Source of the DNA: Eleusine coracana subsp. coracana
Taxonomy: Eukaryota > Streptophyta > Magnoliopsida > Poales > Poaceae
Direction: 5' to 3'
Length of the DNA: 64,000 nucleotides
Assembly: GCA_032690845.1 (NCBI GenBank)
Contig: CM064431.1
Coordinates: 27,286,300 to 27,350,299, forward strand
Shown: positions 22,325 to 34,238 of the stretch, piece by piece
How the letters are laid out: each line of letters starts with the position of its first letter
How positions within the stretch are numbered: position 1 is the stretch's first letter
Position numbers and translations under genes: made by a program
Notes under the pieces: model-generated
What the model was told of the DNA's origin: nothing
Seen by the model: the letters and a program-made list of their open reading frames with translations, nothing else
The model's database searches: none

Positions 22325-24046
22325 GCACATCGCGGTCACTATAAATCCGCTACCCCAGTTGGGTCGACTTGGAGGAGAGAACGCAACGGCGCCCTACAAA
22401 CCTGGTCCGCAGACGCAGTTCCTGCAAAACATCATGGAGGATTCCATGAAATCCGTGCTAGAGGTGATCACTTGCCTGCAACAGTCGGTGGATGGCGTGA
22501 AGATGAAGGTCGAAGAACAAGGCATGGAATCGGGACGCATGAAGGCGAAGCTAGATCTAGGGTTGAGCAGTTTGACGCTGGTCCAACAAGAGCATGTTGA
22601 GGTTACCAAGCAGCTGCAGACCGCTCACCTGTTGCCGGAGACTTTTGCAAGCGCAGGAGTGGCGGGGTCGCGCCCGACAGGATCCCAACCCCCACCAACT
22701 ACGGCTAAAACGGCACATCAGCAAAACGGCAAATCAGCAAACCTTGGTGAGATTCCAAACCCCTCCACCCCCTAATTCTGAAGGAGATCAGGACTCACGT
22801 CAGAAGTGACAGTGGATACTGAAAATGGATTTTCCAAAATTTGATATATCAGATGCCTTGGTGTGGCTAGACAAATGCAGTGCGTACTTTACATTCTATC
22901 AAGTACCTGACATGTTTCATGTGAATGTTGTTTCCATACATTTAGAAGGCAGAGCTGCACATTGGTTTCAGTCATACAAGTTTACACCTGGATTTCATGT
23001 GTGGGAACAGGTTGTAGATGCGCAAATTGCTGAGTTTGAGGTCGACACATTGAGAAGCAAAACAATGGAATTACTAGGGTTGTGGCAAACAGGCTCAGTG
23101 GAGGAATATCACATCAGTTTTGAGCAGTTGGTGTAGAATATCAAGTTGTATGATGCGGCGGTCAGTGAAACAATGCTAGTCTTACAATTCCTGGTTGGTC
23201 TGAAGGATGATATCAGGTCCATAGTGGAGCTGCAACTTCTAGAGACAGTTCAGGGAGCGACCATACTAGCCCAAGTGCAGGAACAGCTGTTACAGAGAAC
23301 AAAGAAGAGTTGGTCTCGTAATATGGGGGGCAAGCAGAACAACACTCCTGCTAAATAGGATAGCAAACAGTCATTCTCACCCAATGAAACATGGAAGGCC
23401 AAACAACTGAAGGACTATAGAAGTTTGCACAACTTATGCTTCAAATGTGGTGATAAGTATTCTCTTGCTTATAAGTGTCCTGAGTTACCAGGTAGACTTC
23501 CTATTGCACAATTGAGTGTTACATTGGCTGATATTGGAGATGGTAGTGGATTTCTATCAAAAGCATTACTGGATGCCATTGAATGTCTGCCAGAAGTCAT
23601 TCTAGATGCTGCTGCATTTTTTCCCTGAATGCTCTATGTGGTACCCAGCAACATAGAGCTATTCAACTCAGAGCTATGGTGAATAATCAAGTGTTGGCTG
23701 TGTTACTGGATTTTGGCAGCTCTCATACTTTCTTGAATGCCTGGCCAGGATACCTCTGAATACATCTCCAGTAAACTCTCTGAATGTAAGGGTGGCAAAT
23801 GAGGAGATTGTGCAATGCAATTAGGAAGTGAAGAATTTGGAATGGTGGGTCCAAGGGCATACATTCAGGATGGATGCTAAAGTGATACCTCTAGAGGCTT
23901 ATGACTTAATCTTGGGCATGGATTGGCTTGAACAATTCACACCTATGACTTGTGATTGGTTGCAGAAGTGGGTGGCTTTTGACTATAAAGGGAAACATGT
24001 TAAGCTTCAAGGAGTACTGCCTAACATACCACCCAATAATACATAA
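22325..24046 (+). pseudogene. Gag and protease remnant (Reina-like element)
   Basis: Gag starts as a coiled-coil segment (22359-22775) and continues with the gag core (22825-23136 and 23146-23358, separated by a TAG at 23134), with WLDKCSAYFTFYQVP and AAHWFQSYK. The zinc knuckle is degenerate: CFKCGDKYSLAYKC lacks the His. The protease is found at 23690-24046. Its active site reads LLDFGSS instead of DSG. A further shift separates the protease core from its end, DLILGMDWL. Confidence 0.75.
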
Positions 24047-24055
24047 CTTCAAGAA

Positions 24056-25515
24056 ATGACTGGGGAGGAGTTATGGAAATTATACAAGGGCAATGATTTG
24101 CGGGCGGCAGTGCTTCTAGGACCTGGTGAGAGAAATACCAAAATGGAGGAACAATACTTGATTAATGGATTTCCTATAGAGATTAAAACTCTGATCCACC
24201 AATATGATCATCTATTCCAGACACCAATAGAATTACCAACATCCATAACTTATGACCATTCCATATCCTTGATGCCAAATACAGTCCCCATCAACAGCAG
24301 ACCATACAGGTATACACATGATCAGAAGACTGAGATAGAAAGACAAGTGGCTGCTATGCTTCAGTCTGGATTGGTCATTCCTAGTCTCACTCCTTTTGCA
24401 TCTCCTGTGCTCCTTGTGAAGAAAAAAGATGGAACCTGGCATTTCTGTGTGGACTACAGAAAGTTAAATGAAGTGACTGTTAAAAACAAATTCCCTATGC
24501 CTGTCATTGATGAGTTTCTAGATGAAATTGCTAGTGCCAAATACTTTACAAAGCTTGATCTAAATTCTGGGTTTTATCAGATAAGGATGGCTCCAAATGA
24601 TGAATACAAAACTACTTTCAAAACTCACCATGGTCATTTTCAATTCAGAGTGATGCCGTTTCATCTCACACATGCTCCTGCCACATTTCAGTGCTTGATG
24701 AATTCTATATTCTCCAATGTTATGAGGAAATATATCCTTGTATTCATGGATGATATACGGATATACAGCAGGACACTAGAAGATAATGTGCAACATCTAC
24801 AACAGATATTCCAAGTGTTGATTGACAACAAGTTATTCATTAAGTTTAGCAAATGTGCTTTTGCTCAGCATCAGATTGAATACCTGGGCCACATTATTTC
24901 TGACAAGGGAGTAGCTACTGATCCCACCAAAACAAAAGCTATAATGAAGTGGCCAGTGCCTCAGAACTTTACTGAACTAAGAGGATTTTAGGACTGACAG
25001 GATACTATAGAAAGTTTGTTAGGTCATATGGTATTCTAGCTAAACCACTGACTACCATACTTCAACACAAGAGTTTCCATTGGCCTCCTACAGCCCAACA
25101 AGCATTTGAAGCCCTGAAAGCTGCTATGATCAGTACCCCTGTACTTGCCCTTCCTGACTTTGACCAACAATTTGAGATTGACACTGATGCTTGTGACCCT
25201 GGAGTGGGTGCAATTTTATCTCAACAGGGACATCCCATAGCTTATTTTAGTAAGGCACTTAGCACAGCAAATCAGAAGTTATCCACTTATGAAAAGGAAT
25301 TCTTAGTTGTACTAATGGTAGTGGACAAGTGGAGACCTTACCTCCAGAAGAAGCCTTTCCTCATCAGGACTGATCATAGAAGCTTATGTCATTTACAAGA
25401 TCAAACATTATCCACTAAGATGCAAAGCAAAGCTATGACTAAAATGGCAGGCCTTCAATTCAGGATTCAGTACAAAAAGGGACCTGAGAACAAAGCTGTA
25501 GATGCATTATCTTGA
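24056..25515 (+). pseudogene. Reverse transcriptase and RNase H remnant (Reina-like element)
   Basis: A frame of 311 codons (24056-24991) carries most of the reverse transcriptase, including PVLLVKKKDGTWHFCVDYRKLN, the block FTKLDLNSGFYQIRM and the catalytic FMDD box within LVFMDDIRIYS. A frameshift near 24990 leads to the connection (GYYRKFVRSYG) and the RNase H (25126-25515), with FEIDTDACDPGVGAILSQ and TDHRSL, ending at a stop in the usual VDALS motif at 25513-25515. Confidence 0.85.
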
Positions 25516-26983
25516 ATAAGTCACAAGGAGGAAATCAATATTATCTCTACAGTGGTACCAGCTTGGATTCAGGAAGTGGTCAATTCGTATGCCACTGATC
25601 ACAAAGCACAACAGTTGCTCACTGAATTAGCTATTGTTAACCCAAATGCTCAAGGATATTCTATCTCAGATGGTGTTATCAGGCTAAAGAACACAATATG
25701 GGTGGGGTCAAATATTGCATTACAGACCAAAATTATTAGCGCCCTACATGCTTCGCCAGTCAGTGGTCATTCTGGAACACAGGCAACTTATCAGAGAGTC
25801 AAGAAAATGTTCAGATGGCCTTGCCTCAAACAGGATGTGGAATCATTCATTAAACAATGTGCCATTTGTCAACAGGCTAAGCATGAACACTGTAAGTACC
25901 CTGGGCTACTTAGTCCTCTGCCCATTCCATCTGGAGCATGGCAGGATAGATAGGCAGGATATATCTATGGATTTCATAGAAGCATTGCCTAAAGTTAATG
26001 GCTACTCAGTGATCTTGGTGGTGGTTGATAGATTCATGAAGTATGCCCACTTCATTCTGGTTAAGCACCCATATTCAGCTACCTCCATTGCTTCAACATT
26101 CTTTGATCATGTGGTGAAATTGCATGGGATCCCCAAGACCATTGTCTCAGATAGAGACAAAATATTCACTAGTTCATTCTAGCAAGAACTATTTTGTCTG
26201 ATGAAAACTGAGCTCAAAATGTCTTCACCTTACCATCCACAAACAGATGGCCAGACCGAGAGGGTGAATCAATGCATTGAGATGTATCTCTGATGTGCTA
26301 TCAGTGAGTCTCCCAAGCAGTGGTTAAAATGGCTGCCACAAGCTGAACTCTGGTATAATACTACATACCATTCTTCCTTGGACTGCTCACCTATGGCACT
26401 GAACCCTCCGAGTCATCCCCAAGCTGTCTGATTCAGAAAACACTGATGCTTCAGCTACTCTAGCTGATAAACACTTGTAGACTCAATTCCTTAAAGACAA
26501 GTTGTCAGCAGCACAAAACAAGATGAAATTCTATGCTGACAAGAACAGATCTTTGCGAGAATTTCAGGTGGGCGAGTAGGTATTACTGAAGCTGCAACCC
26601 TATGCTCAATCGTCTGTGGTTAACATGTCCTGTCCTAAGTTGGCAATGAAATTCTTTGGTCCTTATAAAATTCAGGAACGTATTGGAGCCACCGCATATA
26701 AGTTGGACCTCCCTGCCAGCAGCATGATACATCCAGTCTTTCATGTGTCCCAGCTAAAGGAATTCCTTGCTGATCACACACCAATATTCGCCGATCTGCC
26801 AGAACCACCCGCTCTAGATGTTACAAACGTGGAACCAGAGGCTATACTGGAGCGCCGACTGACAAAGAAGGGAAACTCTGCCATCACACAAGTGTTGATC
26901 AAGTGGTCCAATTTGCCGACTGAAATGGCTATGTGGGAAGATTATTATGTGCTCAAGTCTAGGTTTCCTTCTGCAGCGGCATA
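25516..26983 (+). pseudogene. Integrase and chromodomain remnant (Reina-like element)
   Basis: The zinc-binding HHCC domain (25740-25870; HSGTQATYQRVKKMF, CAICQQAK) is followed in another frame by the catalytic core (25960-26300; MDFIEALPKV, IVSDRDKIFTSSF, YHPQTDGQTERVNQ), broken by a TAG at 26180-26182. The C-terminal piece (26616-26984) has the GPYKI-ERIGATAYKLDLP barrel and a chromodomain ending IKWSNLPTEMAMWEDY. Chromodomains of this class bind modified histone H3 and steer integration. This copy is disabled by shifts and stops. Confidence 0.85.
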
Positions 26984-27013
26984 GGGACAAGCCGCATCTC
27001 AAGGAAGGGGCAC

Positions 27014-27354
27014 TGTCACGCCCAGCGACAAGAGCGTGACGAGCTACAGGGCGGGAACGACAGCAAGTGGCAAAGCCGGGTCCGTGCCAGGTGAAGCGGG
27101 CCGTGGGCCATAGACTGAAGATGTGTAAAAGCCTAGTGTCAATGTATAAGACCTGACGCTGTGCGAGAGAGAGATAGCTTGGAGAGATAGAACTTTGTTA
27201 TCCTTTTCCTTACTTCTTCTCCAATCCTACCTCTGCTGCTACCTGTAAACTGAATCTTGTGTGTGTGTTCTTTAATCGAGAGCATGATCTGGTAGCACGA
27301 GTGAAATCCTTGTCACCTCACTGAGATTACATCTGTTCGTTGTTGGGTATTACA
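27014..27354 (+). repeat. 3' LTR of the Reina-like element
   Basis: 341 bp bounded by TGTCACGCCC and GTATTACA. It is preceded by a polypurine tract and followed by the CTTCT duplication. Confidence 0.9.
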
Positions 27355-27359
27355 CTTCT

Positions 27360-28497
27360 CAACCTTTACACATGTTCTCAACCTTCACACAGGTGTCATA
27401 TAACGTGACAAAGGAATAAATAAGTCACATAACCCATTCGTGTCTATATTTTTTATGTGTGGTCTTATTCCTCTATTCTCTTGCACGGGAGCATATGGAG
27501 GGATATGGTTGACTATAGCTATGGGGACTCGATGATAGGCAAATTAACGACATCATGGTGGAACGGCTTTAGTGAGAGGAATGCGGGCTCGTAGTTGTGT
27601 GCGAGCTCCTAACTATTGAGTACCCCGAGGGATGTACGAGAAGGGAAACATCATGTGAATAGCGGCGGAGCTATGGGCCTAGGCCAGGGTAGACCATAAG
27701 GTGAAAAGGGTGGGCTGTGCATATTATAGCTATGCTACAGACTAGCAGCAATACTAAATCATGCTAACTTTTTATGGATCTTAGGTGGGTTGCAGCCCAC
27801 CTCATACCCAGCTGGCTCCAACACTAATCGTGAGGGCACAGAAACAAAGATATGTGTCATTTTAATTAATTTATCACGTTAGACAAGATATATGTGAGGT
27901 TGAGATGAGCAATCTTCACTTAATCCTGATCTATGTCAACAAGTCAGAATCAAAATGCCGTGCCGGTAAAAAGTATAAACAACATAGTTTAGTGAATATG
28001 GAGATAAATCAAACCAATCGATAGTTCATGAGGATATCTATACTTTGTTCATACTTGAAATGATTAAAGTAGACTATCCGTTTCTAAAATGTCTATTTGA
28101 AAGCTACAGAGTCTTTGGATTCAATATTTAGCTTTCAAAATAGACATTTTAGAACTACCGTTTCAGCTTCTAGAAGTCCAAATAAGTAGGACCTTAGTGA
28201 ACGTTGCTGCCTATAAACAGCCATCTTTTATGGCGTAACAAAATTAAACCGGTTTTACACATAAGCGCATCTATTTTACTATTCTTTTTAATCTTATCTA
28301 GACGCCGATAATGCGAAACAAACATCAGAAGAGTCAAGCATTCAATTTTTACGTTAATTCGCAAATGCACGCGATTAATGAAACGTAAATTGCTCCTCAA
28401 GCATTTAAGTATAATATGTAACATTCATGGTTTTCCTCTAGCTTACAGAGGAAATAATATACGTGCAAGCCGGGAACGCCGAAACAAAAACACCAAG
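27360..28497. other. Intergenic upstream of copy A, with a hairpin
   Basis: I see no gene. A near-perfect inverted repeat lies at 28082-28106 and 28129-28155, with about 25-bp arms built on TTCTAAAATGTCTATTTTGAAAGC and a 22-bp loop. It could be a small fold-back element. Confidence 0.6.
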
Positions 28498-29222
28498 ATG
28501 GACAACACCTCACAGGCGGCCGGCCTCAATCGCTGGCTGCGCGTCGCCGCCATCACCATCGCCTTCGCGGCCATCCGCGGCCCCTTCCCAGCGCACGCGG
28601 CCTTCCGACGTGCACCACCGGCGCCCCTTGAACCAAGGAGCAATAGTAAAGAGCTGAACAACACGGCCAAGGACTGCTTCATCACCGACCCGAACGGCCG
28701 GAAATGGCCGTGCTCCCACATCAACAACCCGAAGGTGAACGGGACGTTGTTCGAGTGCCCGATCGAGAACCGCCTGAGCGCTACTGCGACAACGACCTGA
28801 TGATGGGCCAGTACTTCGACGTGGGGTCCGGCCAGATTGACAAGAAGTACCCGCTCTACACAAGCGTCTTCGATCCCGCACCGCGGGGAATTACCTGGGA
28901 CTGGGACGGGGAACGTATGATCCCAAACGTGACCTGCCAGTGGCAGTGCGCCGGTAACACCATGGACGGCGTGGTGGTGTGGGACGAGCGGTGGCCCGAG
29001 GCATGGTCGTGCCGGAAGGACGTCGGCGACAGGCACTGCAAGCTCATGTCCGAGAGCAACCGGGAGGTGGTCCTCGTGACAAGGGCCGGGAGGAGGGTGC
29101 TCGGCGACCTCGCTATCAAGGACTGCAGCAAGAACTTGTGGGGTTTGGGCGGGTGGCTGCCGTTTGGCCTCGGCTGCACGTACCCCAAGCATGACCACAA
29201 ATACTACGGCACCATCGCCTAG
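28498..29222 (+). pseudogene. Secreted ten-cysteine protein family, copy A (frameshifted)
   Basis: The start MDNTSQAAGLNRWLRV is chosen because it places a hydrophobic signal peptide (about residues 12-37) as in the intact paralogues. The first 95 codons match copy D, including KDCFITDPNGRKWPCS and CPIENRLSA. At about 28781 thirteen nucleotides present in copy D are missing, so the original frame ends at 28800. The remaining family sequence continues in another frame (to the TAG at 29220-29222), with NVTCQWQC, VVVWDERWPEAWSC, SNREVVLVTRAGRRVLGD and WLPFGLGCTYPKHDHKYYG. Apart from this deletion the copy is well kept, so the loss is recent or read past only rarely. Function is unknown, as for the family. 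Confidence 0.85.
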
Positions 29223-29411
29223 CTTTCTCCTGGACCTGGATGACAGCGGTGATGTACAGTAGCCAATAAAGAGCTCACCGATGACATTGTCATCCTGATG
29301 TGTACAGCTCAGTGACATTATCTATTATAAGACCACAGACGTTTTCTATGTCTCCAATCTGTTGCTCACACTAGTACAAATAAGGTCTGCATATGATGCA
29401 GGTCTTGTTAT

Positions 29412-30445
29412 CACTACCATAAAATAGGTCTGTAGCAACGTTTTAAAAAACTTCATAGCGGTGTTTTGGAAGAAACCCGTCGCAATTGTGCTCCTTCAAT
29501 TTTTAGCGGCGGCCTACAATATGACCCGCTCCTAAAATTCATTTTTTTAGCAGCGGCCTACAATATGATCCGTTGCTAAAAATTGATTTTTAAAGGCGGA
29601 TCATATTGTGACCCGTCGCTACAGAATAAGGTCCATTCAACCCACTCCTGCACCCACTATGAGTCACCGAGTATAAAAACAAACAAACCCTAGTGCTCTT
29701 CTCTCCACCCGCCCTCCTCTTCTCCACTTCTCTTTGTCAGCCGCCGCTGCCTCTTCTCTCCTCCTCTTCCTCTTCTCCCGACGCTCCTCTCCTCCCGGCG
29801 TGGTGACCTCCTCTGCTCCCGCCTCCGGCGACCTCCTCTATTCCCGGCCTGGCGACCTCCTCTCCTCTCGACTCCTGGCTCCCGGCACGACGGGCGAGTG
29901 ACTGAGCGACCGGTGCCTCTCCTTCTAGATGGACGCGCGACGGGCGGGCTGGCAGGTGGAACTCTGGCACGGCGACAGCAGCTCGGGAGCTCTAGCATGG
30001 GAGCTCTGGAGCTCGCACTCACGTTGGCGGCTCAGGATCTAGAGCCCTTGCGCACGCGGCTGCGGCGACGACTCTAGATTTGGAGCTCCCTTGCGCGACG
30101 GCGGACGGGCGGCAGCAGTAGGCCGAGCTCCCTTGCATGACGGCGTACTTGCGGCGGGCTGAGCTTCCTAGGGCGACAACATCCGTGCTCCCTGGGACGA
30201 TGGTGGGCCGAGCGCGGTGGAGGTGGGCCGACCTCCCTGGCATGGTGGTGGGCCTTCCACCAGGTACGCGATTTTTTTTATTTTTTTTTTGGTACTGTGG
30301 TAGTCACAATGGCGGTGTGTTTGCCTCGCGGAGTACACGCCACAACAAATCGATATTTTCATATGCGGAATCACAGCGGCGGTGTGGTTGCACCGCCGCT
30401 ACAGTAGATTTTTACCCACCACTGTAGTCCTCTATTGTGGTAGCG
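29412..30445. mobile_element. CACTA-like non-autonomous element 1
   Basis: It begins CACTACCATAAAATAGG and ends CCTCTATTGTGGTAGCG, which are imperfect inverted termini, and is flanked by the 3-bp duplication TAT (29409-29411, 30446-30448). Subterminal copies of AGCGGCGGCCTACAATATGA and inverted forms occur at 29500-29625. The interior (29690-30290) is GC-rich and yields only chance frames. Because a CACTA transposase remnant follows at 30891, this could instead be the 5' end of one longer CACTA element. Confidence 0.6.
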
Positions 30446-30448
30446 TAT

Positions 30449-30524
30449 GCTCAGTGACGGTGGACATTTTTCATCCTTAGCGTGGAACCGGTACATAGGC
30501 CCGGCTAGTCCACCGCCACTGAGC
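30449..30524. repeat. Inverted repeat next to CACTA element 1
   Basis: GCTCAGTGACGGTGGAC (30449-30465) and its complement GTCCACCGCCACTGAGC (30508-30524) match at 16 of 17 positions and enclose 42 bases. It is probably a subterminal part of a second CACTA-type element. Confidence 0.55.
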
Positions 30525-30890
30525 GCTAGGCGGTAGCGGTTTCTTGCATCTAACATAGGGTTAGCCATTTTATCTATTATACTTCATTTCTTGCATCTAT
30601 ATTGTGTTTTCTTATATGTAGCAAATGTAGATCTTGTTGTTAGTGTTTAGGGTTCATATAGATCTAGTTTAAGTTTGTTAATATTATTTATTCATATATA
30701 TCATTTAGTGCATTTTTTATATATTTCATATAGATCTAGTTTAGACTATTATTATTGTATACCTTTCATATAGATCTAGTTTAGACTATTATTATTTTAT
30801 TTTCAGTAAATGCATTTTGAATACATATATCATTTATTTATATAAATTTATACTAAATTATAATTTTCTCTATTTGCATTTTTTTTAGAG

Positions 30891-32268
30891 ATGACAGATA
30901 GGTTTTGGATGTACAATGGAGCTGGAGGAGATATCATGACATGGTTTCGTTGAATCACTGATTTTGTCAAAGCCGCAAAGATGTATACTTTACGTGAGAA
31001 AAGAAAAGAAATATACTATCATTTTGAGCAATGTCAGAACAAATGGACAACAACCAACACTGAAACTATTCGTGAGCACATGTTGCATAATAGTTTTGTT
31101 GCGAACTGTTTTATCTGGACCTTCCATGGTAAAACAGATGTGAATGGTCACAAAGGCAACAGGGTGAATCAGGCTACACAAGAGGATATGGATGAAGAAA
31201 ACATCGAGCAAATGAGTGCAGCAAACATTGATGAATATGATGTGGCCAACAAAATTCATGGTGTTGATGGCCTCGATGTGGAGGAACTATTGCTCAACAT
31301 TGTGCATGAGGACTTCCAGAGCAGAAACAGAGGCTTGGACAACATAGAAGCATTGGAAAAAGACATCAAATACACTTTTATACGAGGAATCCAAAGGGTG
31401 CCAAAAGAAATACACAATATTGCAGACGGTTCTTGATCTTGTCACCCTCAAGGAAGCGAGTAGGTGGTGAGACAAAAGCTTCAATAACTTGTTAGACATC
31501 TTAGGCAATTTATTGCCAAAACCAAACAAATTGCCGCCTACCACCTACTTTGCAAAGAAGCTCTTATCTCCGTTGACACTAGACGTATACAAAATACACT
31601 TGCCCGAACCACTGCATCTTATACCATAAAGAACATGCTGAGAAGACAAGATGCCCAACATGCAATACCAGTCGATACAAAACAAATAATAATGAGGACC
31701 ATTTTGCTACCACCGGGCATAGAAAAAAAAAGGGCAGAAGGGTAGAAAAGTGCCAACAACGGTCACTAGGACCGCACTTGTTATGTGGTACCTTCATATA
31801 ATCGACCACTTGAAATGTCTGTTCGCCAACCCTCATGATGCCAAGCTCATGATGTGGTATGCTGCAAAAGGATGGACGGAAGAGGGATGGGAAGCTTCGG
31901 CACCCCACGAACGCACGAAAATGGAAAGGCTTTGATGATAACCATAAAGAGTTGCCTTTGATCTAAGGAATGCGAAATTTGGCTTGAGTATTGATAGAAT
32001 GAATTCTTTCGGTGATTTGACAAACCCACACAGTACTTGGCCAGTGATTCTCAGCTTATTCAACATTCCTTCATGGTATTGTCATAGGAGGAAGTACCTT
32101 CTACCGACATTCGTTATTTCCAGCCCAAAGCAAGCCAACAATGATATTGATGTCCTTCTTGATCCTTTGATGGAAGATATGAAAAAACTATGGGAAGAAG
32201 GTGTTCGTATGTGGGATGCACACAAACATGAGACCTTCACCCTGTACACCATTGTTGACGTTTGCTAA
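30891..32268 (+). pseudogene. CACTA (En/Spm) transposase TnpD-like remnant
   Basis: The start (30891, with a stop near 30951) matches the transposase-associated N-terminal domain. It has DRFWMYNGAGGDI, then ETIREHMLHNSFVANCFIWTFHGK at 31060-31130. The later part matches the TNP2/Transposase_21 family, with LKCLFANPHDAKLMMWYA (31816-31869) and IDRMNSFGDLTNPHSTWPVI to EEGVRMWDAHKHETFTL (31984-32268). Stops and frameshifts at 31436, 31745 and 31935 break it, and the C-terminal half and the 3' terminus are missing. Such transposases mobilise elements with CACTA ends, so this family may once have moved the neighbouring ~1-kb elements. Confidence 0.75.
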
Positions 32269-34238
32269 GTCACATCAAATAAATCACCTCTGACAGTGAT
32301 GTCAATATTAATCTATTATTGTACCTCAGTGTCAATTAGGTAAATCCGCAAGCACATGGATAATACTGTTGTAGCATTTTACCATCGGATCACTCCAATG
32401 GTTGTTGTTTATAGTTCTCCCAAGGGAAGATGGTAGTTTAAGAGATAGCATGTTCATAACCATATAACTAATAATATAATAAGGTCTAAACAGGGGCAAT
32501 ATGGGTAGGTGACACTCAAAACAATCCAACCTAACATTAACACAAAGTCTAAGTTAAGTGGGTTAAAGAGGAGTCAAGCTGGATCCTTATGTACGTCTAT
32601 ATTCCTGTCTATAGGTTATATACATGCAACACATATAATTCTAGGTCCTATGTTAAGCCAGAACAGGGAGGATTAAGCACAACTGGGTGTCACCACCTAT
32701 AAGTTAACCATACACTTGGACACGTGACACTAGGGCTATCAAGTCACTATGTCAGTCCTAAAGTCAATCCTATTCATGGGGCAAACAAACATTTATGGCT
32801 ATTTACCAATCTAAACACCACGCTTATATTGCTGAACAATACCCTCAATCTCCATGGGACTTTGACCCTTTGGATCACCAAGTTGCGAATAAGAGTATAC
32901 CTAACCTTGACCCAACGAATCAACAAGTCAAGTATTATAACATGCATAACTCTAACCCTATGAATCAATAAGTAAAGGGCTAGAACATGCCTAGCTTTAA
33001 CCCTACGGATTAACAAGCTACAGACTATAGTACACATAACTAACCCTGCAGATTAACAAGTCATGGATTAAAGCATGTCTATGCACACTATGCATTACAC
33101 GAGTGTAAGGACATAGGTTAACTAGCATAAATATGTGAAGCGTGTAACAACCTAACATGACTAGGCAATAACCATATACAAAGCACATGACTATCACACT
33201 ATTATAAGGATAAGATATAAGGAATAAAGAAGATAATAATATTAATAAAATAAATAAGTCTTATAAGAGAGGACTGGACTAGAACTAACCCGAAGGCTCT
33301 CCAAGACTAGGTCAAGGACCTCAAGATAGTTCTCCTCTCTCCTAAACTCCACTAGGGCCTAGAGACTAAGTGTAATGCTAAAGAATATATTCTTCTTGGT
33401 GTGTGGAAAATGAGAGGGAGAGGAGCTCTATTTATAGTGGGAGGTGACTTGAGAAAGTGGAGGTAGAACAAGGGAATATTACTTAGGCTATTCCTCATCC
33501 TTAGGGTCAAGTAATGGATTTCTCCACCCAGCCAAGCAGGCAAAACATGACACACATTTTTTAAGATAATGAAAACAATGTTTCTGGCATCTGCAAAGCA
33601 CGTAGCCCGATTTTAGTTATTACATAAATTTCAGTTCACCGACTGACCAATAAGAGAGCAAATAACAAAGTCTATTATTAAATTTTCATCTAGGACTAGC
33701 GAAAAGCTCTGATGCAGTCACCTCCAAAGCTGCGCTCACGGACGAGAAGTTTTCATTGGCTTTGCAATACTAAAACAAAGGGCAAATCATGTGTCGTCAT
33801 GTCATAATAACCCCATACTCCTTTTTTATATTTAACACGTTGAAGTTGATTACATTATATTTATGAGTCACTATAAGTACCTCGACCTTTTAGCCTCAGG
33901 TATTAGACTGTCGCCCCTCTATGCATCCCAGCTGCATCGTTGTTCGTTAGCTTGAACCGCTTCCTGCATGACGGCTTCACGAGGATAGACCTCACTTGCA
34001 GACAGAGTTAACTGGTGTTACAACTACAACAATAGTAGTACTAAATGCAAGAGGCAGCTTAACAGAGATGATACAAGAGACAGTAACACCTGAGCATTAA
34101 TAATATTTAATACAATAAACGTGTGTAATAATCAAGAATAAGTTATTTAACGTGTCACATCACCATATTAAACCGAGCGCCAGGTGCGGACAAAGAGCCT
34201 GACGTGTTTGCTGGGCACGCCAAAAGCCAAAGCCAAAC
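32269..34238. other. Intergenic upstream of copy B, with a short tandem repeat
   Basis: I see no gene. Positions 32865-33085 hold about five degenerate copies of a 45-50-bp unit containing TAACCCTRYRGATTAACAAGT. The last 150 bases before copy B resemble those before copy D, including AATAAGTTA, AACGTGT and ATTAAA, and are probably its promoter. CCTTTTAGCCTCAGGTATTA at 33890-33910 recurs in the leader of copy C. Confidence 0.55.

Larger units (their letters stand above)
21904..27354 (+). mobile_element. Complete but decayed Reina-like chromovirus (Ty3/Gypsy)
   Basis: The element runs from TGTCACGCCC to GGGTATTACA and is flanked by the 5-bp duplication CTTCT (21899-21903 and 27355-27359). LTRs are 339 and 341 bp, a primer-binding site follows the first, and a purine tract AAGGAAGGGG (27001-27010) precedes the second. 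The domain order is gag, protease, reverse transcriptase, RNase H, integrase, chromodomain. The small LTRs, ~5.4-kb length and C-terminal chromodomain fit the Reina group. The LTRs differ at roughly 30 sites, so the insertion is several million years old at usual grass rates. Confidence 0.9.

Noticed and set aside
28378..28497. Upstream ATG that would extend copy A by 40 residues
   Set aside because: The extension would bury the signal peptide. The ATG at 28498 matches the family pattern.
28443..29318. 291-codon minus-strand ORF opposite copy A (and similar ones opposite B, C and D)
   Set aside because: These are antisense shadows of the GC-rich third-position-biased family genes and are not independent genes.
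32865..33085. Regularly spaced repeats suggesting a CRISPR-like array
   Set aside because: Units are degenerate, tandem without unique spacers, and the genome is a plant nucleus.
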